64,000 bases of DNA from Phenylobacterium sp. (GCF_030697305.1 NZ_JAUYQL010000135.1:29408-93407), one strand, 5' to 3'. Counted from the first letter of the stretch, positions 29,370-37,745 are shown. Program-made: numbers and translations. The notes: generated by a model from the sequence alone, not told the origin.

Positions 29370-30905
29370 ATGATGGTCGCGCGGGTGGTCACCTTGGCCT
29401 TTCAAGGGGTTGAGGCGCGGCGCGTCGACGTCGAGGTCCAGCTGACCGGCGGCGAGGTCAAGTTCATGCTGGTCGGCCTGGGCGACAAGGCTGTCGCCGA
29501 AAGCCGCGAACGGGTGCGCGCCGCCTTCGCAGGCCTGGGCCTGGCCATGCCGGCCAGGCGGATCATCGCCAACCTCGCGCCGGCCGACCTGCCTAAGGAG
29601 GGCAGCCACTACGACCTGCCGATCGCGCTCGCGGTGATGGCCTCGATGGGCGTGATCCCGCCCGACGCCCTGGCCGGATGGGCGGCGGTGGGCGAACTCT
29701 CGTTAGACGGCCGCATCGTCGGCGTGGCCGGGGCGCTGCCCGCCGCGGTCGCCGCCGGATCGATGGATCTCGGCCTGATCTGCCCGAAGGACTGCGGGGC
29801 CGAGGCCGCCTGGGCCGGCGACGTGCGCTTGCTGGCCGCGCCGTCGCTGGTGGCGGTGATCAACCATTTCCGCGGAACCCAGATGCTGTCGCCTCCGAAG
29901 CCCGGGCCGATGGTCGACGGTGCGCGCGTACCCGACCTGCGCGAGGTCAAGGGTCAGGAACAGGCCAAGCGCGCGCTGGAGATCGCCGCGGCCGGCGGCC
30001 ACAACCTGCTGTTCTGCGGCCCGCCGGGGTCTGGCAAGTCGATGATGGCCGCGCGCCTACCGGGTCTTTTGCCGCCGCTGACGCCGGAGGAGCTGCTGCA
30101 GACCTCGATGGTTCATTCCATCGCCGGCCTGATCGCCAAGGGCGAGCTGACCCGGGCGAGACCCTTCCGCACGCCGCACCACTCAGCCAGCATGGCGGCG
30201 CTGACCGGCGGCGGGATCAAGGCCAAGCCCGGCGAGGTTTCGCTGGCGCACAATGGCGTGCTGTTCCTCGACGAGTTGCCGGAGTTCTCCGCCCAGGCGC
30301 TGGATAGCCTGCGCCAACCGCTGGAGACCGGCGAGGTGGTGGTCGCCCGCGCCAACGCCCACGTGCGCTACCCGGCGCGTTTCCAGCTCATCGCGGCGAT
30401 GAACCCGTGCCGTTGCGGCAATGGCGGGGCCGGCCGCGGCGCCTGCGGGCGCGCGCCGCGCTGCCAGTCGGACTACCAGGGCAAGGTGTCGGGCCCGATG
30501 ATGGACCGCATCGACCTGCAGGTGGACGTGCCGCCGGTCACGGCAGCCGACCTCGCACTGCCGCCGCCGGCCGAGGGCACCGCCGAAGGCGCCGCCCGCG
30601 TGCTGGCCGCGCGGCGCCTGCAGGCCGATCGCGCAGCGCAGGCCGGAAACGGCGCGGCTGCGCTGAACGCCCAGGCGGACGGAGACTTCCTGGACGCTAT
30701 CGCCGCCATGGACGCCCCTGCCCGCGCGCTGCTGTCGCGCGCCGCGGAGGCCGGCAACCTGACCGCCCGCGGCTGGATCCGTACGCTCCGGCTTGCCCGC
30801 ACCATCGCCGACCTGGAAGGCGAGCCGTCGGTGCGCCGCCTCCACATCGCCGAGGCGCTCATCTACCGACGCGTGTCGCCGGGGATGGTGATGTCGGGCG
30901 CTTGA
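29370..30905 (+). CDS. comM: YifB/ComM family AAA+ Mg-chelatase-like ATPase
   Basis: Hexameric AAA+ helicase; in naturally competent bacteria ComM promotes branch migration during transformation. An N-terminal Lon-like domain (VDVEVQLTGGEVKFMLVGLGDKAVAESRERVRAAF) precedes the AAA+ core VKGQEQAKRALEIAAAGGHNLLFCGPPGSGKSMMAARLPGLLPPL, NGVLFLDELPEF and FQLIAAMNPCRCG. The zinc-like Cys cluster CRCGNGGAGRGACGRAPRC is intact. ATG 29370 or 29373 follows AAGCGGGG; the track ORF starts at an upstream TTG. Length 511. A perfect DnaA box lies just upstream. Confidence 0.95.
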   Translation: MMVARVVTLAFQGVEARRVDVEVQLTGGEVKFMLVGLGDKAVAESRERVRAAFAGLGLAMPARRIIANLAPADLPKEGSHYDLPIALAVMASMGVIPPDALAGWAAVGELSLDGRIVGVAGALPAAVAAGSMDLGLICPKDCGAEAAWAGDVRLLAAPSLVAVINHFRGTQMLSPPKPGPMVDGARVPDLREVKGQEQAKRALEIAAAGGHNLLFCGPPGSGKSMMAARLPGLLPPLTPEELLQTSMVHSIAGLIAKGELTRARPFRTPHHSASMAALTGGGIKAKPGEVSLAHNGVLFLDELPEFSAQALDSLRQPLETGEVVVARANAHVRYPARFQLIAAMNPCRCGNGGAGRGACGRAPRCQSDYQGKVSGPMMDRIDLQVDVPPVTAADLALPPPAEGTAEGAARVLAARRLQADRAAQAGNGAAALNAQADGDFLDAIAAMDAPARALLSRAAEAGNLTARGWIRTLRLARTIADLEGEPSVRRLHIAEALIYRRVSPGMVMSGA

Positions 30906-30910
30906 CGCGT

Positions 30911-31195
30911 TCAATCGTCCGCGGCGCGGCGCAGCACCTTCAGCGTGCCGGGCTCCAGCCTGACGTCGAACACCTTGCCATCGGCAGTGCGCGCGTCGTC
31001 GATGTCCCAGACCGGCTGACGGATCGGTCGGTCGTCGTCGTACTCGATCTCCTCCCAGGCCACGAAGCCCTCGGCGCGAAGCACCTTTTCAATCGCCGCC
31101 TGCTCCTGTGGCGTCGGCGCGCGATCCTTGGCGAGCGTCGGGCTCGCGAGAAGGGCGACTGAACCGGAGAGTATGGCGAGGGCGACAATGCGCAT
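30911..31195 (-). CDS. Small secreted PepSY-like protein
   Basis: A 94-residue protein with a clear signal peptide (MRIVALAILSGSVALLASPTLAKDRA, cleavage after TLA likely). The mature part EKVLRAEGFVAWEEIEYDDDRPIRQPVWDIDDARTADGKVFDVRLEPGTLKVLRR resembles a single PepSY domain, a periplasmic module often inhibitory to peptidases or linked to sensors. It is convergent with comM. The exact role is unknown. Confidence 0.8.
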   Translation of the reverse strand: MRIVALAILSGSVALLASPTLAKDRAPTPQEQAAIEKVLRAEGFVAWEEIEYDDDRPIRQPVWDIDDARTADGKVFDVRLEPGTLKVLRRAADD

Positions 31196-31279
31196 GAGAG
31201 GCGTTCCTAAGGCGGTTGGATGCTGCGAAACGGCTCATGGCGGCGCGCGTTCCAATCCGCCCGGGCGCGGCTTGGCCGC

Positions 31280-31756
31280 CTAGCGTCGGGTGTCGCCGAT
31301 AGCAGGATCGAACCCCATCGCCAGTTCGACCTCGGCCCGACGCCGCGCCGCCCGGTAGGTCCATGTGCCGACCGCCAGCGGGACCAACAGCAGGTAGCCC
31401 CAGAGCACGCCGGCGCTGTAGTAGACCCAGTTGCCCAGCGTGCGGTCGAGCATCTGGGCGACGTGGGTGACCACCGCCAGCAGTTGGAACGCCGCCGCGC
31501 AGATCGGCCAGTAGCGGTCGCTCCTCAGGGCGAGCCAGATCAGCACCGCGAACACCAGGATGTCGACCACCGTGGTGGTCCAGCGCAGGTGGAGCCACTG
31601 ATCGTCCGGCAACAGCACCGCGATCATCCAGCCCACGAAGATGGCCGCCGCACCGATGCGCTCGGACGGCCCCCCACGCCAGCCGGCGTTGGCGCAGACG
31701 CCGCAGATCGCGACCCACCAAAGCCAGTGGGGCAGTTGCAGGCTCGCCAGGCTCAT
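31280..31756 (-). CDS. Hypothetical multipass membrane protein
   Basis: I do not recognise this 158-residue protein. It contains about five hydrophobic helices (WLWWVAICGVCANAGW, IGAAAIFVGWMIAVLLP, TVVDILVFAVLIWLALRS, ICAAAFQLLAVVTHVAQML, YYSAGVLWGYLLLVPLAVGTWTY) and a short hydrophilic tail. It has the look of small Caulobacteraceae/Sphingomonadaceae membrane proteins of unknown function. It is followed on its own strand by the PepSY-like gene. Confidence 0.7.
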   Translation of the reverse strand: MSLASLQLPHWLWWVAICGVCANAGWRGGPSERIGAAAIFVGWMIAVLLPDDQWLHLRWTTTVVDILVFAVLIWLALRSDRYWPICAAAFQLLAVVTHVAQMLDRTLGNWVYYSAGVLWGYLLLVPLAVGTWTYRAARRRAEVELAMGFDPAIGDTRR

Positions 31757-31763
31757 AACGAAA

Positions 31764-31791
31764 GTGGGCCCTCGTTCGCACGAGGGCCCAC
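31764..31791 (-). terminator. Strong Rho-independent terminator
   Basis: A perfect 11-bp stem, GTGGGCCCTCG and CGAGGGCCCAC, with loop TTCGCA. On the minus strand it is followed by TTTCGTT. It lies 42 bases after the stop of the 117-residue gene at 31833 and separates it from the membrane protein gene. Confidence 0.8.
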
Positions 31792-31832
31792 ACTGGCAGA
31801 CGGTCAGGTCTTATGAAACCCGAGCGCGAACC

Positions 31833-32186
31833 TTAGGCGGCGCGGACGGTGCGCAGGCGAGCCGCGATGCCGCCTTCGACCGGAGGCTTGTCGCCGCCTT
31901 CGTCGCCCAGGGCGACAGCGCCCAGGCCGATTTGGCTTTGCGCGACGCTGAGTTCCTTGTGGGTCTCGACGATGGCGCGGCGCGCTTCGGTCAGCGCCAT
32001 GATCGCCTGGCTGGCGCGTTCGACAGCGCCTTGACCGATCAGAGCCGAGAGACCGGCTTGCGCGCGCATCGACGGCATGACGCCGGTCAGCGTGGCGGTT
32101 TTGCTGAGCGCCGCGTCGATGGCGGCCTCGGCTTGGAACAGAGCATCGGCGATGTTTTCGGCGATGGCGCGGCGTTGCTTGAGCAT
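31833..32186 (-). CDS. Hypothetical all-helical protein
   Basis: No family recognised. The 117-residue sequence MLKQRRAIAENIADALFQAEAAIDAALSKTATLTGVMPSMRAQAGLSALIGQGAVERASQAIMALTEARRAIVETHKELSVAQ is Ala-rich and strongly helical, with no signal peptide or membrane segment. The tail (ALGDEGGDKPPVEGGIAARL) is probably flexible. It is monocistronic with its own strong terminator, so it is likely expressed. The composition resembles small regulatory helical bundles, but this is only an impression. Confidence 0.75.
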   Translation of the reverse strand: MLKQRRAIAENIADALFQAEAAIDAALSKTATLTGVMPSMRAQAGLSALIGQGAVERASQAIMALTEARRAIVETHKELSVAQSQIGLGAVALGDEGGDKPPVEGGIAARLRTVRAA

Positions 32187-32258
32187 GAGTTTTCTCCCGC
32201 GCGCCGAAATGGCACGGCGCGCCCCTAGGTTGACGTTGATTTCAAAAGTCGAGCCGGA

Positions 32259-33020
32259 TCAGGTCCGGACGAGGGCTCGCGCCAGGTCTTGAAGGGCGTG
32301 AAGCCCGGCAAGCACCGCGCCGAAAGCAAGCGCCGTCAAAATCGCGACGCCTACGATCGCCCCCAGGCGAGCAAGCGGGCCTAGGTCATTTCGTCCGACC
32401 CTTCCCCGATCCCAGGCCTGAAATTCTCGTCGAGGAGAACCCAGGTGAGGCAGAGGATTTCCCGCAGCACCATCTCGGGCGGCTTGAAGGCGCTCAGTTT
32501 GCGTGTGGCCGATACTAAATGGCGAGCCATCTCCGCTTGCATCTCGGTTGCGGCCAGATCGACGAGCTGTCGTTCCAGCTGCACCCATGAGAAAGTCGGT
32601 GTCGTTTCCTCCGAGCTGTTGGGCGCGGGCCAGCGCTGCTCGAATTCGTCGATCTCCCGACGAAGACGAATCGCCCTGCCGATCGCCACCCTGTTCCCGA
32701 AGTTCTGCCGTTCGCCCATAGGCCGCCTCTCCCGATGCGTCCTCATCGGGCCAGGAGAACTCAGGGCTGTCTGTCCTGATTGCGTCGTGTCCTGATGCGA
32801 TCAGGACAGCCGGGTCACGCTCGCGCGCCGCCAGCAGCTTGGCCGCCGCGTAGCGGTCGTCGACGCCGAGTTTACGGCGCGCACGGTCGCAGTAGGTGTC
32901 GACGGAATTCTTCGACATCCCCAACTCGCGGGCGATCTGCTTCGAACTGAGATGCTGATCGACGAGGCGCAGACATTCCCGTTCCCGCGGGGTCAGCAGC
33001 TCGACGCGATCAGCGGTCAT
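32259..33020 (-). CDS. LuxR-type helix-turn-helix regulator with C-terminal membrane segment
   Basis: N-terminal GerE/LuxR domain: ELLTPRERECLRLVDQHLSSKQIARELGMSKNSVDTYCDRARRKLGVDDRYAAAKLLAA, about residues 6-65. A low-complexity linker rich in Arg, Gly and Ser follows, then a C-terminal hydrophobic helix LARLGAIVGVAILTALAFGAVLAGL. Regulators of this shape with a C-terminal anchor are familiar from Caulobacterales and Sphingomonadales. ATG 33020 (MTADRVELL) is chosen over the track start 33053. No receiver domain is present. The linker is overlapped in another frame by the ORF at 32381; one of the two readings may be wrong there. Confidence 0.75.
   Translation of the reverse strand: MTADRVELLTPRERECLRLVDQHLSSKQIARELGMSKNSVDTYCDRARRKLGVDDRYAAAKLLAARERDPAVLIASGHDAIRTDSPEFSWPDEDASGEAAYGRTAELREQGGDRQGDSSSSGDRRIRAALARAQQLGGNDTDFLMGAAGTTARRSGRNRDASGDGSPFSIGHTQTERLQAARDGAAGNPLPHLGSPRREFQAWDRGRVGRNDLGPLARLGAIVGVAILTALAFGAVLAGLHALQDLARALVRT
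32381..32719 (-). CDS. Hypothetical protein overlapping the LuxR-regulator linker
   Basis: A 112-residue ORF in a different frame of the same strand, lying wholly inside the LuxR-type gene. Its start ATG is preceded by GGAGAGG at six bases. The sequence MGERQNFGNRVAIGRAIRLRREIDEFEQRWPAPNSSEETTPTFSWVQLERQLVDLAATEMQAEMARHLVSATRKLSAFKPPEMVLREILCLTWVLLDENFRPG looks like a folded helical protein, and its third codon positions are richer in G/C than the LuxR frame over the same bases. I cannot tell whether both are translated. No family recognised. Confidence 0.5.
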   Translation of the reverse strand: MGERQNFGNRVAIGRAIRLRREIDEFEQRWPAPNSSEETTPTFSWVQLERQLVDLAATEMQAEMARHLVSATRKLSAFKPPEMVLREILCLTWVLLDENFRPGIGEGSDEMT

Positions 33021-33137
33021 GGTTGAAATGCTCGCATAAGGCGAACAGTACACGACTGATCGCGTTTTTCGTCTAGTTTGCCTTTAAGTCGGCCAAACGG
33101 CCGCACGCCCGTTCAGTTATCGACGTTAGAGACATTG

Positions 33138-33575
33138 ATGCAACCCAAAGAGGCGGCTCCACCGGAGCCCATCGATTTGGCCATAGGCGCACGCATACGC
33201 GCCCGTCGCCGCCAGCTCGGCCTCAGCCAGGGCGAACTGGCCTCGGTGATCGGCGTGTCGTTCCAGCAGGTGCAGAAGTACGAGCGCGGCGCGAATCGCG
33301 TTTCGGGCTCCACCCTGGTGTCGACGGCGTCGGCGCTGGAGACCACCGTCGGCTGGCTGGTCGGCGAGGAAGGCTTCAGCGCCCAGAGCGACGACGTGTT
33401 CGAAGCCCTGGCCACGCCTGGCGCGCTGGAGATTCTGCATGCCTATGCGGCGATCCCCAGCGCGCGGGCCCGCGCAGCCCTGCTGACCCTGGCCCAGGAG
33501 ATGACCGAGGCCGCCCTGGCCGAGGCCGCCGCGGGCGCAGGGTCCCTGGCCGAGACCGAAGTCTCGCCGGCTTGA
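33138..33575 (+). CDS. XRE-family helix-turn-helix transcriptional regulator
   Basis: A 145-residue regulator with a Cro/C1 domain: DLAIGARIRARRRQLGLSQGELASVIGVSFQQVQKYERGANRVSGSTLVSTASALETTVGWLVGEE. This exact style (SFQQVQKYERGANR) is common in alphaproteobacteria. The C-terminal half is helical and acidic-alanine rich with no ligand-binding domain I can name. ATG 33138 gives the family N-terminus; the track ORF starts upstream. It is divergent from the LuxR-type regulator and 35 bases ahead of a hybrid kinase, so the latter two may be co-transcribed. Confidence 0.88.
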   Translation: MQPKEAAPPEPIDLAIGARIRARRRQLGLSQGELASVIGVSFQQVQKYERGANRVSGSTLVSTASALETTVGWLVGEEGFSAQSDDVFEALATPGALEILHAYAAIPSARARAALLTLAQEMTEAALAEAAAGAGSLAETEVSPA

Positions 33576-33610
33576 CCGAGCGTTAAGCCGCCGCGGCTAA
33601 GCTGCGGGTC

Positions 33611-35146
33611 ATGAAACGCACCGTCCAGCCGCGTCGCGGCGCGAAGGTCCAGGCCGGCGTCGCCGCGGGCCAGCTCGCAGCGCTCAGCCATGAGTTCCGA
33701 ACCCCGTTGAACGGCGTGCTCGGCATGGCGCGACTGCTGGAAGGCACCCGTCTGACCGCCGAACAGCGCGCCTACGTCGCCGCCCTGCGCGAAAGCGGCG
33801 AGCATCTGCTTGGCCTGGTCAACGACCTGCTGGATTTCGCCAAGCTGGGCGAGGGCAAGGTCGAGCTGCATCCTGCGTCCGTCGACGTGGAAGCGTTGCT
33901 GCGCCAGGTCTGCGAGCTGTTGTCCCCCCGCGCCCGGGAAAAGGGTCTTGAGATCGCCTGGGCGGTTCCGCCCGCCGCCGGCCGGATTCTGGCCGACGAG
34001 GGACGCGTGCGTCAGATCCTGCTCAACTTCGCCGGCAACGCCGTCAAGTTCACCGAGGCCGGCGGCGTGCTGGTGACCGCCGAGCGCACCGTCCAAGGCG
34101 CGACCCGGTTCATCGTCGCCGACACCGGCCCAGGCGTGCCGGTCGCCGCTCGCGACCGGGTGTTCGAGGCTTACGCCCAGGCCGATCCGCACGCGGCCTC
34201 CCTGGGCGGCGCGGGCCTGGGCCTGGCGATCGCCCGACGGCTGGCCCATGCCATGGACGGCGAGGTCGGCGTCGAAAGCCCCGCCGGCGGCGGCGCGACC
34301 TTCTGGTTCGAAGCACGGTTCGACGTCGTCCCGGATTCTGAGAACGACGCGACGCTGACCGGGCGGGTCGTCGGCGTCGCCTCGCCCAGCGCCATCGTGC
34401 GCGAGGGCGCACGCCGTCAGATCGAAGCCAGCGACGGCCGCGCGGTGGTCGCCGACAATCTCGAAACCCTGTCGCGACGCGCCCCGAAGGACGCGGTGCT
34501 GCTGGTCGACCACGCCCTGGCGCCGGCCGGCCGGGCGTTGCGCCCTCCTGAAGGCCGCGCGGCGGTGATCCTGCTGGCGCCCGACGAGCGCGGGCGGATC
34601 GCCCGTTACCGCGAGGCGGGCTTTCGTGGGTACCTGATCAAGCCGCTTCGTCGCGCCTCGTTGGCCGAACGCGTGCTGGCCGCGATCGACGGCGCCGCCA
34701 CGACGGGCCAGCCCGGCGAGGACGAACGCGTCGTGCACGCCGTGGCGACCGGCGCGCGGGTGCTGCTGGTCGAGGACAATCCGATCAACGCCATGCTCGC
34801 CCGCACCCTGCTCACCCGCGAAGGCTGCGCGGTGGACCATGCGCGCTCCGGCGAGGACGCCCTGGCGGCGCTGAAGCAGGGCCGCTTCGACTTGATCCTC
34901 ATGGACATGCGCATGCCGGGCCTGTCGGGGGCGGAGACCACCCGGCGGTTGCGGGCCGACGGCGTGGCCAGCCCCGTGGTGGCGCTGACCGCCAACGCCT
35001 TCGACGACGACCGCCGCGCCTGCCTGGCGGCGGGAATGAACGACTTCCTGGTCAAGCCGCTGTCGCCGGACGCCCTGCGCGGCATGCTGGCGCGCTGGGT
35101 CAAGGCCGGCTGGACGGACTCCGCGGAGCGGGCCAAGCTCGGTTGA
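33611..35146 (+). CDS. Hybrid histidine kinase without an input domain
   Basis: Cytosolic 511-residue kinase. The phosphoacceptor box LAALSHEFRTPLNGVLGMARLL begins near residue 22, so there is essentially no sensor region. The ATPase domain has DEGRVRQILLNFAGNAVKFTEAGG, DTGPGVP and GGAGLGLAIARRL. Then comes a degenerate receiver-like domain (RVVGVASPSAIVREGARRQIEA to GYLIKPLRRASL) without a clear phosphoacceptor Asp, and finally a full receiver RVLLVEDNPINAMLARTLL, LILMDMRMPGLSG, VALTANAFDDD and DFLVKPLSP. The output partner is not encoded alongside. Control by a partner protein is an inference. Confidence 0.9.
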   Translation: MKRTVQPRRGAKVQAGVAAGQLAALSHEFRTPLNGVLGMARLLEGTRLTAEQRAYVAALRESGEHLLGLVNDLLDFAKLGEGKVELHPASVDVEALLRQVCELLSPRAREKGLEIAWAVPPAAGRILADEGRVRQILLNFAGNAVKFTEAGGVLVTAERTVQGATRFIVADTGPGVPVAARDRVFEAYAQADPHAASLGGAGLGLAIARRLAHAMDGEVGVESPAGGGATFWFEARFDVVPDSENDATLTGRVVGVASPSAIVREGARRQIEASDGRAVVADNLETLSRRAPKDAVLLVDHALAPAGRALRPPEGRAAVILLAPDERGRIARYREAGFRGYLIKPLRRASLAERVLAAIDGAATTGQPGEDERVVHAVATGARVLLVEDNPINAMLARTLLTREGCAVDHARSGEDALAALKQGRFDLILMDMRMPGLSGAETTRRLRADGVASPVVALTANAFDDDRRACLAAGMNDFLVKPLSPDALRGMLARWVKAGWTDSAERAKLG

Positions 35147-35192
35147 CGGCGGCGGGGTCTCCCGGCGCGCACCCGATTCGAGGCCGAGACCC

Positions 35193-36920
35193 ATGACCGC
35201 GGACGCCGACACCCCGCCCCGGCGCAGCCTGCTGTCGGCCATCGCGGTCTATGGCGAGCGCCGCTCGCTGGCGATGCTGGCGCTCGGCTTCGCCTCCGGG
35301 CTGCCCAACCTGTTGATCTTCGACACGCTGTCGGCCTGGCTGCGCGACGCCGGCCTGTCGCTGGAGGTGATCGGCTTCTTCAGCCTGGCGACGCTAGCCT
35401 ATTCGTTCAAATTCCTCTGGGCGCCGCTGGTCGACCGCACGCGGGTGCCGCTGCTCACCCGCTGGCTCGGTCATCGACGTTCGTGGATGCTGGCCTGCCA
35501 GGCGCTGGTCATCGTCGGCTTGTGGCTGGTGGCCGGTACGGATCCGGCGAGCCAGCTCGGCCTCATGGCCACTTTCGCGGTGTTCGTGGGCTTCACCTCG
35601 GCGACCCAGGACATCGTCATCGACGCCTGGCGCATCGAGGTGGCGGAGGTTGAAAAGCAGGGCGCGATGGCTGCGGCCTACCAGTGGGGCTACCGCATCG
35701 CCACCCTGACCGCGGGCGCGGCGCCGCTGGTGCTGGCCGAGAGCCACGGTTGGAACTTCTCCTACGCCGTGATGGCGGGCCTCATGGTGGTGGGCGTGCT
35801 GGGCGTGCTGGGCGCCCCCCGCGAAGCCCAGCACCAGATTCGGCCGATCCACGCCGAGGGCGTCGCCGCCGCGCCGGCGCGCGAGGTCTTCGAGTGGGTG
35901 ATCCGTCTGGCGCTGTTCGTCCTAGGCGCCCTGGTGCTGGGCTCCGGCCTGTCGGGCAACGCCGACCTGCTGGCCGGTTTGCTGGGCCTTCTCGGTCTGC
36001 CCTCGGCGGGCGAAAGCCTCACCGCCGTCTGGGAGGCGAAGCCCTGGGGCGTGTTCGCCCAGGTGGCCGGGGTGATCGTGGGCGGACTGATCATCTTCGT
36101 CGCAGCAAGACCGTTGCGCTCGATGCGCACCCGGCCGGGAATCTATCTGGGGGCCGCGTTCGGCGAGCCTCTGGGCGACTTCTTCGGGCGCTACGGCCGC
36201 GTGGCGGGGTTGATCCTGGCGACCATCTGCCTCTACCGGCTGTCCGACTTCGTGCTCAACATCATGAATCCGTTCTACCTGGACCTCGGGTTCACCAAGA
36301 CCGAGATCGCCGAAGTGCGGAAATTCTTCGGCATGTTCATGTCGATGGCCGGCGTGTTCCTGGGCGGGCTGGCGGTTGTCAGGCTGGGGCTGATGCGGGC
36401 GCTGGTGATCGGCGCGTTCGCGGGCCCGCTGAGCAATCTGGTTTTCGCCTGGCTGGCGGCGCAAGGGCCGACCCTGCCCGCCCTGTTCGTCGCCATCGGC
36501 GTGGATAACATCGCCTCGGGCTTCTCGGGCACCTGCCTCATCGCCTACATGTCCAGCCTGACCAGCGCAGGGTTCACCGCCACCCAGTACGCGCTCTTCT
36601 CCTCGCTCTATTCCCTGCCCGGCAAGCTGCTCGCGTCGCAGTCCGGACGGCTGGTCGAGGCCACGGCGAAATCGGCTGACGCTGGCGGGCCGGCGGCGAT
36701 GCTGAAGGGCCTGTTCACGGGCTTGCCGCCGGAGACCTTCGCCGCCGCAGCGGCCAAGTCCCAGGTCAGCGCCGCGGCGCTCGGCGCGGGCTATGTCTCG
36801 TTCTTCTTCTATTCGGCGGCGATCGGGGTCGCGGCGATCGTCCTGGTGTTCATGGTCGCGCGCCGCCAGCCGCCCGCGCAGACACCGGCCCAAACCCAGA
36901 GCCAGTCGCAGACCGCCTAG
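35193..36920 (+). CDS. ampG: AmpG-type muropeptide MFS transporter
   Basis: Inner-membrane importer of anhydromuropeptides for cell-wall recycling. The AmpG N-terminus is clear: RRSLAMLALGFASGLPNLLIFDTLSAWLRDAGLSLEVIGFFSLATLAYSFKFLWAPLVDR, followed by TSATQDIVIDAWRIE. At 575 residues it is longer than E. coli AmpG, with two extra hydrophobic segments in the middle (residues about 230-310), as in other alphaproteobacterial members. Its TAG stop shares the bases CTAG with the stop of the convergent protease gene. Confidence 0.88.
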   Translation: MTADADTPPRRSLLSAIAVYGERRSLAMLALGFASGLPNLLIFDTLSAWLRDAGLSLEVIGFFSLATLAYSFKFLWAPLVDRTRVPLLTRWLGHRRSWMLACQALVIVGLWLVAGTDPASQLGLMATFAVFVGFTSATQDIVIDAWRIEVAEVEKQGAMAAAYQWGYRIATLTAGAAPLVLAESHGWNFSYAVMAGLMVVGVLGVLGAPREAQHQIRPIHAEGVAAAPAREVFEWVIRLALFVLGALVLGSGLSGNADLLAGLLGLLGLPSAGESLTAVWEAKPWGVFAQVAGVIVGGLIIFVAARPLRSMRTRPGIYLGAAFGEPLGDFFGRYGRVAGLILATICLYRLSDFVLNIMNPFYLDLGFTKTEIAEVRKFFGMFMSMAGVFLGGLAVVRLGLMRALVIGAFAGPLSNLVFAWLAAQGPTLPALFVAIGVDNIASGFSGTCLIAYMSSLTSAGFTATQYALFSSLYSLPGKLLASQSGRLVEATAKSADAGGPAAMLKGLFTGLPPETFAAAAAKSQVSAAALGAGYVSFFFYSAAIGVAAIVLVFMVARRQPPAQTPAQTQSQSQTA

Positions 36921-37738
36921 GTCGTCAGGCAGATCACCTGGGCCACGCGCAGGTCGCGGCGCAGCCCGTCGGCAACGCGGCCGTAGTTGTCGGTGGTCAC
37001 CGGCTGGCCGGCCGCGAAGGGTGCGGCCCGCTTGTGGGAATAGGCGATGGCGTCGCTGACCGTTTCCGGGACCGTCGTGTAGATCCGCCCGCGACGCGGC
37101 GACTCGGCGACGGTCACGGCGATCACCCGGCCGGCAGAGTCCAGCGCCGGCGCGCCGGAGAGGCCGCCCAGCGTGCCCTCCAGGCCATCGGTCCGGCCGG
37201 TCTCGGCCCAGGCGAGCACGGGCTCGGCGCGGGCGCCTCGCCCCCTAACCATCAAGGTCTCACGCCCGAGCAGGCGTGAGGTGGCCTCGCCGGGACGGCC
37301 CTGTGGGTAGCCCGGGTGGAAGGCGCGTTCGCCGCGTCGCAGGCCGGCGCTAAGACCCAGAGGCAGCGGCGGGGCCCCGCCATCCGTCGTCAGGATCGCC
37401 GCTTCGCCGCGGGGGTCGATCTGCACCTGGGCGGCGACGCCCTGGCCCTCGCCGATGACGATGGCGGTGCGGGCGCAGCCGTCAACCACGTGGCGCGCGG
37501 TGATCCAGACGCCGCTGTCGGACACGGAGAAGGCGGTGCCGACGCCCGGTGAGGCCTTGCCCGGCACATCCACCACGACGCCCGGATCGAAGGGCGAGGC
37601 GGGGCCCAACGGGCCTTCATCCAGCTCCGGCGGGGCCGGCGGCGCATCGGCGCGCTCCTGGCGTCCGACGGCGGCGACCAGCAGCGCTGCGACCACCGCC
37701 GCATAAACGGCCCAGTCGGGTAGCCGGGGGAAGTGCAT
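36917..37738 (-). CDS. Trypsin-like serine protease, membrane anchored
   Basis: A 273-residue protein with an N-terminal hydrophobic helix (WAVYAAVVAALLVAAVG) acting as signal or anchor, so the protease domain would be periplasmic. The catalytic His is in VWITARHVVDGC (His83) and the Ser in GLSGAPALD (Ser194). The residue in the position of the catalytic Asp is Glu112 (GEAAIL in place of DLAVL), an unusual substitution. No PDZ domain is present, unlike DegP. It overlaps the stop of ampG and is 7 bases downstream of the DUF350 gene; substrates are unknown. Confidence 0.85.
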   Translation of the reverse strand: MHFPRLPDWAVYAAVVAALLVAAVGRQERADAPPAPPELDEGPLGPASPFDPGVVVDVPGKASPGVGTAFSVSDSGVWITARHVVDGCARTAIVIGEGQGVAAQVQIDPRGEAAILTTDGGAPPLPLGLSAGLRRGERAFHPGYPQGRPGEATSRLLGRETLMVRGRGARAEPVLAWAETGRTDGLEGTLGGLSGAPALDSAGRVIAVTVAESPRRGRIYTTVPETVSDAIAYSHKRAAPFAAGQPVTTDNYGRVADGLRRDLRVAQVICLTT

Positions 37739-37745
37739 GGTCCGC

